Shown: positions 11,801-24,389, counted from the stretch's first letter. The stretch is DNA of 64,000 nt from Coptis chinensis (GCA_015680905.1 CM027378.1:81497501-81561500); one strand, 5' to 3'. Notes: a model not told the origin generated them from the sequence alone. A program made the numbers and translations.

Positions 11801-12885
11801 ATGGGGCTTAAGCTTTTGCCTTTGTAGCTACTTGAATTTAACTGTTTTAAGGTGTACTATTGGTGTGTTCTTACAATTAATTTAAAGTTTACCTGATAAA
11901 ACTTTCAAAATTGTTTCATTACGAGATTAACTAACTCTTTTGAAAAAAAAAACTTTGCAACCTTTCACTAATGATTTCCACTAACAACCTTTTTTTTTTG
12001 TGAAGTTTCCACTTATGACTTTATATAGAGTAATTAGAAAACTGAAAATTTCTTCTCAATCCTCCATATATACATTGGTGCTCTTTACTTCAAACACAGT
12101 GATTAATTTTAAGGAGAATTGAGAGAGAGTGGGTTGCTGAGAATTGAAAGAGAAATGGAGAAAGAATGAGTTCAGAGAGAAGAAAAGTGAGAAAGGAGAG
12201 AGGAGAGAGAGTGAGTAATTGTTGATTTGTTCAAGTTAAAAGTTAAAAAAGGAGAGAGAAAAGGTGGGGTCGGCAGAGAGAAAATTTTTTTTTGTAAAGA
12301 TGATTTTTATAGTCAGTAGATCATATCCACAAAAAATTAGGTTTTAATTCATTTTGTAGGTAAAGTTGTGGGTTGTTTTAGATTTGATACTTAATTTGGT
12401 ACTTATTCAAGATCCTTTTAGGAGCCATATATATAGGTTGGCTACGTCGACATACAGAATTGACATACGGAAATGACATACGCAATCCAACCTACCTATA
12501 CAATGAACTAAAAACTGATTTTCTGTGGATGTGATATCCACAACATGAAGATCATCTCTCTAAAAAATCAGCTCCTTTGAACATGTCTAACCTTACCAAA
12601 AGTTGAGTTCAAGTTAGAAATTTATCTGATGGTCCAGAATTTAAACATATTTTTGACAAGTCTAGGGAGATCCAATTGAGCTGATTGTTTGTGGAGATTA
12701 TATCCATGGTAAGTAAGTCATCTCTACCAAAAATCAGCCCCTAGTTCAATGCACAATATGTTATTTGATTATGCTCAAAAATTTCTTGAGCATATGCGAT
12801 TTCAATGCAATTGGCTAGATGAGTTAGCATAGAACATGCTCCAATGTTATTCCACAATAGTTTCATGCAATTTTATCATAGTGGC
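11801..12885. other. non-coding stretch with short dispersed repeats
   Basis: No gene is visible. Two related blocks at about 12525-12585 and 12695-12750 share a 'gtgga..atatcca' word followed by 'tcatctct..aaaaatcagc'. A GA-rich tract lies at 12120-12260. Confidence 0.5.
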
Positions 12886-13305
12886 TAAGAGCATCTCTAG
12901 GTGGTAGTATCACCTCCCAAATTCTTCAAATTTGCTTCCAAAACTCGGAATTTTGCGGAAATCCAACTCTAGGTAGAAGCAAATTTGGTTGCATCACCTG
13001 TCTAGCCGCATCCTTGGAAGCAAATTTGGGATTTGGGATGCGGACGCGGAGTGACAGTGGTAATGTCGTGTGCCATTGCAAATGTCACCCCAAATTTTTT
13101 TTTGACTTTGACCAGCACTCCGCACCATTACTAATGTCGCACGCCATTGCCAATGTCATGTGCTCCAACAGAAAAAAAAAAAAAAGGCAAAAACGGCCGG
13201 AATTATACATCCATATATCTACACTCATTTCTTTCTTCATTTTACATACACTCAACTCAAACACTCTTATCAAACAACTCAACCATTTCACACACAACAC
13301 TCTCA

Positions 13306-13913
13306 ATGTCACAACCAAAACAAGGCAGGGGTCCAAGTTGGACAAATGAAGAAAATATTACTCTTACTATAGCGTGGATTGAGATTGGAGAAGATCCTAT
13401 AGTAGAAAATGATCAATCGGGACAAGTTTATTGGGAACGAATTATGGCTAGGATGAATGAAAATCAAGGTTTTAACCACAACCGTAAGTGGAAGGGAATC
13501 TCACAACGTTGGCCGATTCTTTTACAATTCTTCAACAAATATCAAGCTATACTAAGAAAGCTTGAAGAACAACCTCCAAGCGGGTGAGGATGTGAAGACA
13601 TTGTAAGATTTATTTATACTTCATTTAATTTATAAGTCGTTTATATACTACTTGATATTGATTTTGTTTTTGTTTTTTTTAATAAACGTAGCTTTCAGAC
13701 GCGGCAGCAACTTATACGGCTACTACTGGGAAACCATGGATATGGCAAGATTGTTATAACTTAGTCAAACATACGCCAAAGTGGCAAAGAACTCAGTTAC
13801 GCAACGAAACGCTTGCTCCAAGACCAAAGAAGAAAGCAAGATCCAGATATCTTGAAGGCTCGATTCTTCACCCTCAACCCCTTCAACGCCTCACTCTAAC
13901 CTTTCACCTTCAC
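13306..13913 (+). pseudogene. Harbinger ORF1 (SANT/Myb-like DNA-binding protein), 5' part
   Basis: The ATG at 13306 starts a protein with the ORF1 signature: GPSWTNEENITLTIAWIEIG, then EDPIVENDQSGQVYWERI and KWKGISQRWPILLQFFNKY. In Harbinger elements this protein has a trihelix/SANT fold and works with the transposase in DNA binding and nuclear import. A TGA at 13585 stops the frame after PPSG. A probable intron (about 13604-13691) is followed by a second exon with GKPWIWQDCYNLVKHTPKW. The coding sequence is then cut at 13916 by CACTA-1 and resumes at 34882. The start was chosen because it matches the usual short leader before the SANT region. Confidence 0.85.
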
Positions 13914-13929
13914 TGTCACTAGTAGAAAA

Positions 13930-14110
13930 AAAGGGCTTTTGTGACTGTTTTAAAATGTTATTTGTGACTGTTCTGTTCGAAACGGTCACAAATGGCAAAA
14001 AAGGGCATTTGTGACTGTTTTGAAATGTTTTTTTGTGACTATCAGATCTAGAACCGTCACAAATCCTATTTGTGTATTGAAGATTATTTGTGACTATTCT
14101 CCCAAAACAT
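13930..14110. repeat. CACTA-1 left subterminal repeats
   Basis: Repeated 'tttgtgactgtt' and 'aacggtcacaaat' words occur in both orientations every 30-60 bp. In CACTA elements such words are the TNPA binding sites. The matching right set is at 34580-34860. Confidence 0.8.
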
Positions 14111-15262
14111 TTACATACTCCGCACTTTATGTCACCATCTTAAATGATCTCATGATCTCATTTAGTTTTCGGTCCGCACCACAACTCCACTAAAAAATAA
14201 CTACTTAGATACACAAACACACCACAGTGAGCCCACGTTCACACTCCCGCTTCCTACAAACACTTCCAGCCCATACGTGGCTACGTGCCACCAGAAGAAA
14301 AAAAAATCCTGTCTAAATTAATCCCAACACTAAACACACTTAGAAAAAAAAAATACTAGACAGTTCTAAATTTCCAAATGAGCCAACTTTCTCCTTCACC
14401 CACTTAGCTTCGTCTGCCACCGCCCTCGCCTCCGCCAATTAACCATTTTCTTTTTCTTTTTTCTCTTTCTCCTTCTCTCATCTTAACAATGTTTTCCTTC
14501 ATGATCTATCTCTCAAAAAAGAAAATACTCATCTTTTTTGAAGACCAGAGGTATATACCCTCTCCCTTCCATATTGTTCTTAGATTTAACCGCAAGGCAA
14601 TTCTTTAAAATGGCGTTCATTGATTTAGGGTTGTTTTTCAAGTAAAAGGTGATTCTTTTATATAGCTCAAAGGGTGGAGACAAGGTAAGCTCTTGCTCGA
14701 TCTGTTGTATTGGAACACACGGGCCGTTGTACTCTAATTTAGCAAGATACCGCTCTTTGTTTCAGAGTGGGAAAACAAAATTTTGGAGAAATCGAAATTT
14801 TCCAAATTTTGCTAGGGTTTAATTTCTTAACAATATTTTTTTAGAGAAAGCCATAAGCTACGCCAATGCACCATAGCTTCTTACCTCCAATTCTCCCTTC
14901 TTTCTATCGCTTGCTGTGATTGGGGCTTGTTCATAGTATTATTCATTCAATGTTTCACCGAGAAAAACAGAAAAAGAAAACTTTTTTGTTATTCTTAACC
15001 TAGTCTTTTCCAAATAGCACATTTTGATATTTATTTTGATTTGAGATGGCGTGACTAGTGATTAATCAAGGGGTACCAGAAAATCTAAGGGATGTGGTTT
15101 AGTTTTAAGGTTCTAGCTTCTCGATTAGGTAACAAATGTATGGTCTCGAGTTGATCCAATTATATTCAGCACTACATATTCCAAGTTTGTGTCATAGTCG
15201 ATAATAAATGGTGTAATTCTTCAGCTTTGTGTTTTCTTCAAATATTAGTCATGTTGACCGCC
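14111..15262. other. non-coding part of CACTA-1, possibly a captured leader
   Basis: No open frame of note is present. 14380-14480 is pyrimidine-rich and looks like a plant 5' leader; it could be the untranslated start of the captured ClpX gene, but no coding exon could be matched. Confidence 0.35.
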
Positions 15263-15279
15263 CACTACAAGAATACTGA

Positions 15280-15600
15280 GCATTTGCCACGGTCATTGAC
15301 CGTGGCTAAAGATCTTTTGCCACGGTTATAAGCCGTTGCACGACCGTTGCCAATGCACCTGTGGCTAATCTTTGGCCACGGCTAAAGACCGTGGGTAAAG
15401 CTTCATTTTATGCCACGGTTATGAACCGTTACATGGGCCGTGGTGAATATTCCTTTTTGCCACAGCATTAAACCGTGGCTAATGCTCATCTGTAGAATGG
15501 ATCTCTAATTTGGCCACAGGTCTAGGCCGTGGCAAATGTCTTTTATTGGAATGTACCTAATGGTTAGCCACAGTTTATGGCCGTGGCAAATGTATTGAAT
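15280..15600. repeat. CACTA-2 left subterminal palindromic repeats
   Basis: About seven units of the form 'gccacggt(c/t)at' and 'accgtggctaa' occur, several of them as back-to-back palindromes ('gccacggtcattgaccgtgg'). They are the likely binding sites of the element's TNPA-like protein. Confidence 0.88.
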
Positions 15601-15759
15601 TGGATAAAAAAAAATTGATTCTGACGCCATACTAAATTCATTCAATTCGCATCACACCTGCAGGTCATACAAAATTCTATCATTTCACCAAGGGTCGAGT
15701 CGGACTACTTTTAACAATTTTATTGACATCATACTTTATACAAGTGAAAGCACATACTA

Positions 15760-15930
15760 GCGCAATCAACACGCTTTTGTATCTCAGTATTCACAGGTTT
15801 CCCAAGAAGCCCTTCCTTGACAAGGCCCCATATGACAAGAAGTGTCCCAAACATGCTCATCGTACCAGGTTTCAGTAGACCCACAAGAGCTCCTGCCACC
15901 GAGAAGTAGCTACCAGTAAGAACCTGGTAA
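15760..15930 (-). pseudogene. captured exon of an unidentified membrane-type protein
   Basis: The minus strand reads a clean hydrophobic stretch, VLTGSYFSVAGALVGLLKPG then FGTLLVIWGLVKEGLLGKP, preceded by a plausible splice acceptor near 15925. The residues look like one or two membrane helices. I do not recognise the parent gene. It sits in the cargo half of CACTA-2, on the same strand as the kinase exons. Confidence 0.5.
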
Positions 15931-17169
15931 GAGAGGCAAACAAAGTAACAATGAGATCAAAAGAGAATCCTGGCGATGCATATCTCATTAGTGTTCTAAG
16001 GCAGCTTCATGCCATAACATAAATATTAAGATGTCACGTGAATTAAGAGTGAAGTCCCCGATGCGAAACTAACTTATGTAATTCCAAGTGCATTGGACAA
16101 AAAATGGTAAAAGAGCATCAAGTGCTTATATTGGATGAACTTGAGGTCAAACATATCTGTGATGAGCAGACGCCTAAGTGAAAACCAGTGAAGGGTGCCC
16201 TGAACGACAATAGTCCCCAATATCAGTAGCTATAAATCTCAATAAGTTGGACCCAACAAAGTTAAATTTCAACCTGAGAAAATGAAAACTTACCCCTTTA
16301 AGATCCCCTGAGGTAGAAGGGAGCAACCGACAGACCTCTCTCTACATTCCATGTTAATGAACACAATGTTGTTTTGTGCTTAACAAAAAAGAAAACAAAG
16401 CCTACAAAGGAAAGTATTCTCAGTGAACAAATGTACATATTATGCAAGCAACTCATAGATTTCCTCACAAGTGATAGCATAAAGGACCTTAACTAGAATA
16501 AAGCCTTCTTATAGCTCCAATATCCTAGACATCAGAGCACACGAGTTTTAAATTCATTGACTAAGTAACTAAAGCTCCGAATTTTATAAGTTCAAGTAAG
16601 AAACTTGAAACTGAAAAAGAGGTTAAACTTGACTAAATTATGGTTCTGAAAATTAAATTTGGACGTCAAAGTCTTGAATGAAACTCATCAACATTTATCT
16701 AAAACTTCTTAAATTCCATTACCGATTTATTAAGTTGCTTAATTATAGTTACAGTTAAAGACTTCCGCGGTAACATTATTCTTATTCAAGATTTCGTCAA
16801 GATCCCAAAGCACATGGCTTGCAATCGGCAGCCCAAACAGCTTCGTTTTTCGCCAATTCAGAATATTGATTCTGCATTACACAATAGAATCCCTCAGAAA
16901 TCTGGGCTAACATTTTGTTTGAAATAACCAATTGATGTCAATTCTTGTAAGAACAAGGTCAACAAGGACATCCAAGATTACACTAACAAAACTATGGAGA
17001 TATCGGTTGGCTACTTGGCTACGCCCCAAAGTTTTAACTAGGCCGTGGTCGTAATTGAGCTCAAGCATAACGCCACAAAACAAATTAGCCGGGCACAAGA
17101 CGAGCAAGTGAGCAACCTCACCAAAACATACACAACTGTCAAGAAAGAGAAAGTATGATCAACTATGAT
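15931..17169. other. CACTA-2 filler without a recognisable gene
   Basis: AT-rich sequence with no assignable exon; probably introns of captured genes on the minus strand. Confidence 0.35.
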
Positions 17170-19330
17170 TTCCAACCATACCTTCCTACATGTTGACATA
17201 GGCTCATCGAATAGAAAGGCGGAAATCCTACAAGCATTTCGTACATAATGGCTCCAAGGGACCACCTGAAAAAGAATAAAAGAATATCCTCTTAAGAGAT
17301 ACCCTAACCTCTAAGGATCTTAATAAAATATTATAGTACTTACCAATCACATTCCATTCCATATCCCTTCTTCAACAAAACTTGGAGCAATATAGTCGGT
17401 GTACCGAAGCAAGTGAGAATAAGCCCGCCAAGTTTCAATATAGGCAGTTTAATACATGTGATCATGCAGTTAACATGAAGTTCTCCAAAACTGCTATGGT
17501 TACAAACAAACCAACTTATATAATGATACTATATACACGGGAAGGTGAGATAGTCAAATAGCAATAACAAATTAAGTAATATTATCCATGGCAAATGTTG
17601 AAGAAGCACAAAAAGGTAGGCAACGTGGCATTTCCCATAGCCGTTGAGATGGATGCGAGGCAAATGTGATTTTCAAGAAACAGAGCAAAAACAGTTCATA
17701 GATCCAAAGCAGCTTATTAGGCAAAGGTTGCAAACACGATTCAATAAACCGAAACTCAAATAACATCATGTTAAGGAATTACCAACATCCTCCTATTTCT
17801 TTGCCAATTTTGTAATTGCTCTGGCCAATGTCGCTTTGGCACGAAGGCCCCCCATTACTTTGCAAGGGTCCACTTACATTGTTTCTAACAGAAAAAATCT
17901 TGTTCATGAAGTGTAATCTAGCCTCTATGGTTTACATAGCCCAAAGTCCGACAACTTCATGTGCCCATATCTATCCAAAGAAAAGATTGTCGGGTTTGAT
18001 GTCCCTAAAAAATACAAGAAAAGCAAGGCTTACTTCTTCTCTTGTCCCGAAAAAGAAAATGTATAAAATGTAGAAACAAAGATATCAACAAAACAAAAAG
18101 CATACCTGTGGATATAATTATGTTTATGAATAGACTCAATAGCTAGAACTGTCTCTCCAACATAAAACCTAGCCTCATCTTTCACCAAAGTATCCTTCCG
18201 CGATAAGTAAAGTCATCATATCTCCACCGTAGATATTCCATAATAAGATACTGATATACTCTTCATCCGGAAAAGAACAATAAAGTTTGACAATACAATT
18301 GCTATCAACCTCTGCAAAGAAGATTCCTTTCGGCTTTAACATGCTCGACCAAGAAGCAAACGGAAATAAGTAAAATTGGGAACTCAAGCAGAAGTTACCA
18401 CATGCCGAAGGAATAAAAATATACACCTGCCCTCTCTCATAAGCATTTCTGATTTCTTAAAGCTTCTTCATTGCGTATACATGACTTGTTGTCTTTTCCC
18501 TACAAATTCTAACCTGCGAAGTTGAAAATATGATATACTTGAGAAAAAAGAACTATGTTTCCATTGGTAAAAGAATAATATACTGAAATAGAAAGAAAGA
18601 ATGAAGTACAATGCCAGTCAAGAAAACCCTACTTAAGTTAAAAAAATAAGAAGAAAAAAGGATAGGAAACAAGCTCAAGCATACACATCTCATCGATCGA
18701 AACTCTCCCCATCTAGTAAAACAAAAAGAAGTATGCTCATGCTACTATAAGTTTTTCCCCAGACACATGAGGCCTTTTGATGCAAAAAGAGTGTCTTTAA
18801 CGACGAAAAAGATAATCTCGAGAAAAGCAGCAGATACACAAGAGTACAAACCTCACCATGAATGTGCTTACCCCTTAAAGGAGCAAAGAAAAAGTTTGAT
18901 TCTCATTAGAAATGACAATAAGCATGAATCCACTCTAACACCGAGGAGTATATACACAAATGGTGCTCCATATAGGTTATTTACAACCAAATTCTGATTA
19001 GCTTGTGAAAATATGTCGACTATGCTAATGTTTAAACTCTCTTACAAGTACTTTCTCCCTCTTCAGTCATATTTCTATTAAACGTAAAACGAAAGGTGCC
19101 ACGCTACAATTCAGGGACCTAACAATAAGAACAATCAACAGATATAGCGTGAGGTAAGAGAAAACACACCTCACCAAAAGCACCCTTTCCTATCATCGTC
19201 AACAACTCAAAATCATCAGCCCCCATTTTATGCCTCTCAAGACGATGTATTCTCGTCTCTTTTTCTCCGTGTACTTAAGTAGGTTATTTTGCTCCTCCTT
19301 AGATACCTCAAAGATCAGCCAACTTCCTTT
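17170..19330 (-). pseudogene. captured NDR-type AGC protein kinase exons
   Basis: Minus-strand exons of an NDR (nuclear Dbf2-related) kinase follow in gene order from 19330 down. They are the EEQNNLLKYTEKK helix with GADDFELLTMIGKGAFGEV (glycine loop, about 19170-19320), a VYAMKKL stretch (about 18430-18500), SNCIVKLYCSFPDEEYI with GGDMMTLL (about 18195-18320), FYVGETVLAIESIHKHNYIH (about 18110-18175), the catalytic IKPDN region and YGHMK (about 17940-18010), KKGYGMECDW (about 17340-17400), and the SLGAIMYEM/PPFY region (about 17180-17270). Introns between them are retained, so this is genomic capture. Frameshifts and stops break most exons and the C-terminal lobe is missing. NDR kinases regulate growth and polarity; this copy cannot make a kinase. 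Confidence 0.88.
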
Positions 19331-20429
19331 CCAACACATTATAGTGCTTTTGAAAACATACATGTAAGTAGTGGAGATGCCATAATATACATAAGTATAC
19401 TGATATACAAGGATACAATTGTGTGGGTGCGTGTCGCTGGAAGAACAATAAATGGTGCTATATTTGGTAGCAGATTTCATAGTGATATTGCATTCCACAA
19501 CACATGCTAATAAAAAAATGGCATTAATAGCAACACATGTTGATTGAAAAACAAAAAAAATATTGGAAAAAAACATATTCTATATGGATAATTGCTAGGG
19601 TTTAATCAATTATCATAAACCGAAATAGAGATATAAACATACGGCTTCATGAAGAAACTCCCAAAACCCAAGCCGCTTTCCACGACATGGAAAAAAAATG
19701 AAACGGTCTCATGAGACGCGTTCTTCATGAGGTACTTGGAAGACAATTTAGAAAGAGGAGATCCAATGCTAGCAATCTTCATTACATCTTGTTCACCAAA
19801 CTCTAATAAATCCCAATCTAAAGCACCATTTAGAAAGACCATTACTTTTTATAAAGTAAATGTAGGCTTACACCTAAGTAACCTGGACACTTCATTTCCT
19901 TAAAAGAATCCGTGCGGACACAGAGGCACCTGATCTAAGATTTTCTAATTATTGTGCGCGATAGGTTACAAGGTCAAAAGAAATTAGAACTTTACAATAA
20001 AAACTAATATGTAAACATATATTCACCATTCCTAATTTAACTTCCAAATATATGTGCAAAAAGCCCATGAGCAATCCAATTGGCGTTAGGTACATATAAA
20101 TGTTCATATTCTTGCCTCTCAGTTTTATCTCTTTATTGAAAACACTTGTTGATAATATATGTCCAGTGAGCTTCACAACCTTAAGGAATTAATACATGAC
20201 ACAATACGACAAAAGCCACAAACGCGTAAAAGATGTTCCCAATATGGCTCTACTTGATCATTTTATTGCTCTTAAGATTGTCCTTAAAGCATAGAATCTT
20301 GCTAAGATGGCAATGAGTCCACCCTAGGGTGTATAAGTTCATGAGTGCCACTCTCATATCTATTTATGAAGGGGATGCTATGATTTTGAACGTTGGCATA
20401 GTTAGTGAATGCAAAACCCAATTACATGC
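19331..20429. other. CACTA-2 filler with one unassigned minus-strand frame
   Basis: A 78-codon minus-strand frame at 19606-19842 (with ALDWDLLEFGEQDV) looks protein-like, but I cannot place it. The rest shows nothing I can name. Confidence 0.3.
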
Positions 20430-20870
20430 AAGTACAATGAATTTGGATCAAAGTTTTTGCTATTTCTATGGCAGCATTGTAATGGAAGCTGAAATGTTGT
20501 ATATCTAAGTGATCATGAACCCTGAAAGAATAAATCAGACTCACCGCATCTTGTCCGTCTCCTGAAAATTTAGCCCTATGATAAAATATTTCGAAAATGG
20601 CTCCATAGGGGCTCGCAATAGCTGCAATCTCAATAGAGGATTGAATAAACCTGTAACTCGATTTAAATGAAGGTTTCAGGAAAAACAAAAAGGATAATAA
20701 AGAAGTAATAACCAATTTATCTATATAGGTAAAACCTACGCAAGAAGGCATGACGCTAGGAGTTGTGGAAAACCAAAGAAGTTTTCAATCTCGTCGAATT
20801 TCTCAGCTAGAGCATGTCGAACTAGTGTATGTCTGTCGTACTCAATTACCTGTTTAAATATACAAAATGC
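20430..20870 (-). pseudogene. captured exons of an unidentified protein
   Basis: Two minus-strand pieces look like real exons: VIEYDRHTLVRHALAEKFDE (about 20790-20855), ending near a splice-like site, and IQSSIEIAAIASPYGAIFEI followed by FYHRAKFSGDGQDAVSL (about 20540-20650). They lie in order on the same strand as the kinase exons. I do not recognise the parent gene. Confidence 0.45.
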
Positions 20871-21081
20871 AATTACTTGTAACATCAATGTATTACACGT
20901 CAAAATAACCTTAGCAAGAATATCTTGTTAAACCATGGAGATCATAATGCTACGTTCAGGGAACCATATATGTGGAGTATCTAAATAGTACAAATTGAGA
21001 TGAGAAACTCTGAACAAAGTGCAGATGCTAAGAGTGGACCTGAGGAACTTGTACAGCAGGTAAGAACCTAGCTTGAAGAGC

Positions 21082-21123
21082 CCTAATTATATTGGAATCA
21101 ATATTGATTCCAATATAATTAGG
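21082..21123. repeat. perfect 42-bp palindrome
   Basis: Starting CCTAATTATATTGGAATCA at 21082, the 21-bp left arm is exactly complementary to the right arm with no spacer. It would fold into a perfect cruciform or hairpin. It stands in CACTA-2 between two captured fragments. Confidence 0.97.
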
Positions 21124-21462
21124 AAAAAATCAGCTCATTTCAGTATCTCTAGCCTTGTCGAATGTGGTTTACAAAACTGAAATAATATAGACCATTACAA
21201 AAATTGCAAATGTAAACACAGCTTTTTGGAGATTACACAAAATGAAATGAGCCTGTGCACCTGCAGTCTAAGGTAAGAAAAAAGATTGGAGTCTCGAAAG
21301 CAAGCGGATCAACTTGTCCAGCTAGACCAAGAACTTAACATTAATATCTTCCCACCACCGGTGGTCAATCACGGGAACTTATGTCTTTGGTAAACTGTCA
21401 AAGAAAGACAAGTACACCGTAAATTAGGTCTTTTCCTGGTCTTGATATTGCAGTATATCATG

Positions 21463-21760
21463 GATGAAAGTGCTTCAATGGAAAATTCTAAGATGCAAAA
21501 AGTATATGAAGGACAGAGTAGCAGCGAGATTGGTGATAAAATTAGCAATTTACCTGATAATATTCTTCATTACATTCTCTCTTGTCTTCCTACAAAATAT
21601 GCTGTTGGTACTAGTGTGTTATCGACTAGATGGACGTACCTTTGGACTGGAATCCACAATCTTGACTTTTGTGAACAGCTATCATATGCCAAATCAGCAG
21701 ACAACACATATGTCAAAAACTGTAATAAATTCTCTCCCTGGCATCGCTGTAGATGTTCTC
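21463..21760 (+). pseudogene. captured F-box protein N-terminus
   Basis: The plus-strand frame reads DKISNLPDNILHYILSCLPT, then KYAVGTSVLSTRWTYLW. This is the F-box of the plant F-box/FBD/LRR type, preceded by a short leader. F-box proteins recruit targets to SCF ubiquitin ligases. The following leucine-rich part is only hinted at (HNLDFCEQL) and the frame ends at 21873 without the rest of the protein. It is on the opposite strand to the kinase exons, so it was probably acquired separately. Confidence 0.85.
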
Positions 21761-21879
21761 ACATAATATTACAGAACCTGAACCATGATGGACGCAAAAT
21801 CCAAGTCAGCTTCTCCCTCAAGAATTGTGGAGAGTTCCAAGTACACACGCTCAGCATCCAAAAGAATACCTAGCCGATG

Positions 21880-22587
21880 GATTATCAAAGCACCACGCCT
21901 GAAAAAAAAATTAAAGACTTACATTAGAAACAAAAACATGTTTAAACTCATAAAGGGAAACAACGTTATCCAAACCGATTGGTAAACATAAAAGGAAATT
22001 AACTCACTTCTCGAGAAGCGAGTGATCAACTCGAAATTTATGCACTAGGAAAACAACAAGTTGGCGAATTTGAGGGTGCATCCCTCGCTATGCATGCATG
22101 CACATCAACCACCAGGAGAACTACCTGTGAATGATAATCTCATTTTAATTTACTCCTTAATTCAATAGGGAAGTAAGCCTTAAAGGCACAAATAACACAT
22201 AAAAATTCAAACACCATGATGGACCTGCCATTAGCGAAGGGATAATTGATGATATTGGTTGCCCTTTGTACCTCTTGGTAGCTCTTCCCCGCAGCCCGAG
22301 AAAAAAATAAACGTAATTAAATACAAAGAGAAACATATTATACACCACTTCTCCCTCCTCCTTTTTTCGGGCTTGGGACCGGGTAATGCAAATGCAAACG
22401 TAAAGTTTACTTGCATTGGCGGAGTTAAAAAATGGGTTAGCAAAAACCGAGAAAGCAAAAAATGATACCAGTTTGGGAGTAGCTTGGACATAAACATAGA
22501 AACGCGTTTCAAATTAGCAAAAGAGATAACATAGTCAAACATGCCCATAGGCATGTATCATAAACAAAAAAAAGATAGTAAACTTAT
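21880..22587. other. CACTA-2 stretch without recognisable coding
   Basis: No gene is assigned. It lies 3' of the TNPA-like gene and probably contains its terminator or last exon. Confidence 0.35.
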
Positions 22588-24200
22588 TCAAGACCGCGAT
22601 GTAGATGACATAAACTCAACACATGACTTGGGCCATATAACATTTCCTGGGCAACTCTCTCCTAGATTCTTACACCATGCATCATGAGGGCATGGTAGAG
22701 CAGCATCTTGTGCATGTACTTCATCAACGTAAACTAAGTAAGACCTCTCTCCCAAGCACCTTTCATGGAACTTGTAGGTGGGGTCAACTTCTTTAACACA
22801 TCCAGTTGCCACAATGTCAAGAGGCCAACCACCAAGTAAGTTAACTTCTTTGCCAATCTTTGAGGTTTCCGGCTGAAAAACAAAGGTGTTGGATATAAAA
22901 AGATCAAACAACTTACAAAGGCTTAAGTAAAGCATTAAAAGAGACAATCGCATACCGAGGTTGCATTACTGGAGCGAGGTATATTACTGGAAGTTCCAAA
23001 AGAGTTGGTCGTGGATGGTTCTTGTTGCCTCAACATCGTTGACCTAATCTCTTCTAATTGCATAGCAAAATTCATTTGGTTTGTTTGAGTCTCCTTCCAT
23101 AGCTTGGAGTTTTCTTCTGCCAAGTGATAGTTTTGACCCAAAACAGGCTCCATGCTCTTCATTGCTGTTTTGTTGACCCCTGGACCCATAGCCCGACATC
23201 GGCCCCCGCTATCTTTGCCAACCACCAGATCCAAACACATTTCATTTTACCTACAATATAGCACAAACATTTAATGCACTACCGACATCCTAATTTGCAT
23301 ACCCTTGTCACGGCATCGTCGCTGATTGTCATTGGAGACCACGAATTTGCGGACATGTCCTCATTAATCCTCTCCTATTCAACACAACAGAGTGAAACCA
23401 TAATACATTTTACCAAGTAAAGTATTACACTAAAGCTCAAGACTGCAATCAAACCTTGATACAACTTAAATAACTTACTACCAACAATCCCTCCCACCGA
23501 AAAATGACATTTACCTCCCACTCAACCGGTTCTCGTGCATGGAGCTTTCCTCTTGTGCATCCGATATAAGATTCAGGCCTAGCAACCATATGGATCGGCT
23601 TGTTCTCGTTCCTTAGCAATCTGTTGTCGAATAATTTGGGTGGGTGTCCTCCCAACGCAAGTAGAGTTGTTTGTTTTGACCGGTTTATAGTGTTCCTTTC
23701 ACTAGCAGCCTATATACAAAACAATATATAAGAGAGAATATACATATAAGATTCACAACTAATAAACTAATGATTAGATAACCGGAATTTTTCGTTGCAC
23801 ATATCAACAAAACCCGCCAATCTTCAAGATTGACACCTTCCGAGCCGGACCTTGTTTAACAACAAGAGGGAGATTTTCCCTTGACTAAGTTTTTATACAA
23901 GGTGCTCTTATGACGCCTCCATGCCTCACCCATGACTTTTTAGTGTATATCGATTGATGCTAGGGCCCCACAAACCCAAAGCTGGTTTCCAATGTTTCAA
24001 AGACGCGTCTACTAACGTTATGTTTCAAATAGCGGTTGGAAAAGTATCATAGCATATCCGGACGCCACCCGCATAAGTACACCACATTCAGAGGAAAAAC
24101 CTACTTACCTCTCGCTAAAGGGTGACATGGTTGTTCAAGATGGTCCAATGTTAACCAAACTTTTTCTTTGTATTTGGCGATCCGAGACATTCCTTTTGCC
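22588..24200 (-). pseudogene. CACTA TNPA-like / Transposase_24 gene, disrupted
   Basis: From about 24200 down the minus strand reads LTLDHLEQPC, then GEAWRRHKSTLYKNLVKGKS and VNLEDWRV (about 23770-23940). Next comes ERNTINRSKQTTLLALGGHP (about 23650-23700) with ARPESYIGCTRGKLHA, the hallmark of the plant Ptta/En/Spm (Transposase_24) domain. Two later exons (22935-23240 and about 22620-22880) carry a glutamine-rich coiled-coil segment and a Cys-rich tail. Such proteins are thought to bind the subterminal repeats and assist TNPD. Intron positions are plausible, but the N-terminal half is poorly preserved, so I call it a pseudogene. Confidence 0.75.
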
Positions 24201-24389
24201 TTACCTCTAGTTTCCTTAGGAGCATTGGATGATTCTGGAGTAGATGGAGTCCTATCTATAAGTACATAGTAAACTTGTCAATTAGTATACATTAAAGTTC
24301 AGATGCAATGCAATCAACTGTAAAATGAAGAGCTTGTTTAGTTGTTAATGGTGGCCTCTAAGGGGTGATTTATTACCTTAGGGGTATTT

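Noticed and set aside
13085..13345. Minus-strand frame opposite ORF1
   Set aside because: There is no family signal, and the plus strand carries the recognisable SANT domain.
15280..15600. Regularly spaced palindromic repeats reminiscent of a CRISPR array
   Set aside because: The spacing is irregular, units face both ways, the same units stand at the other end of a CACTA element, and the DNA is plant nuclear.
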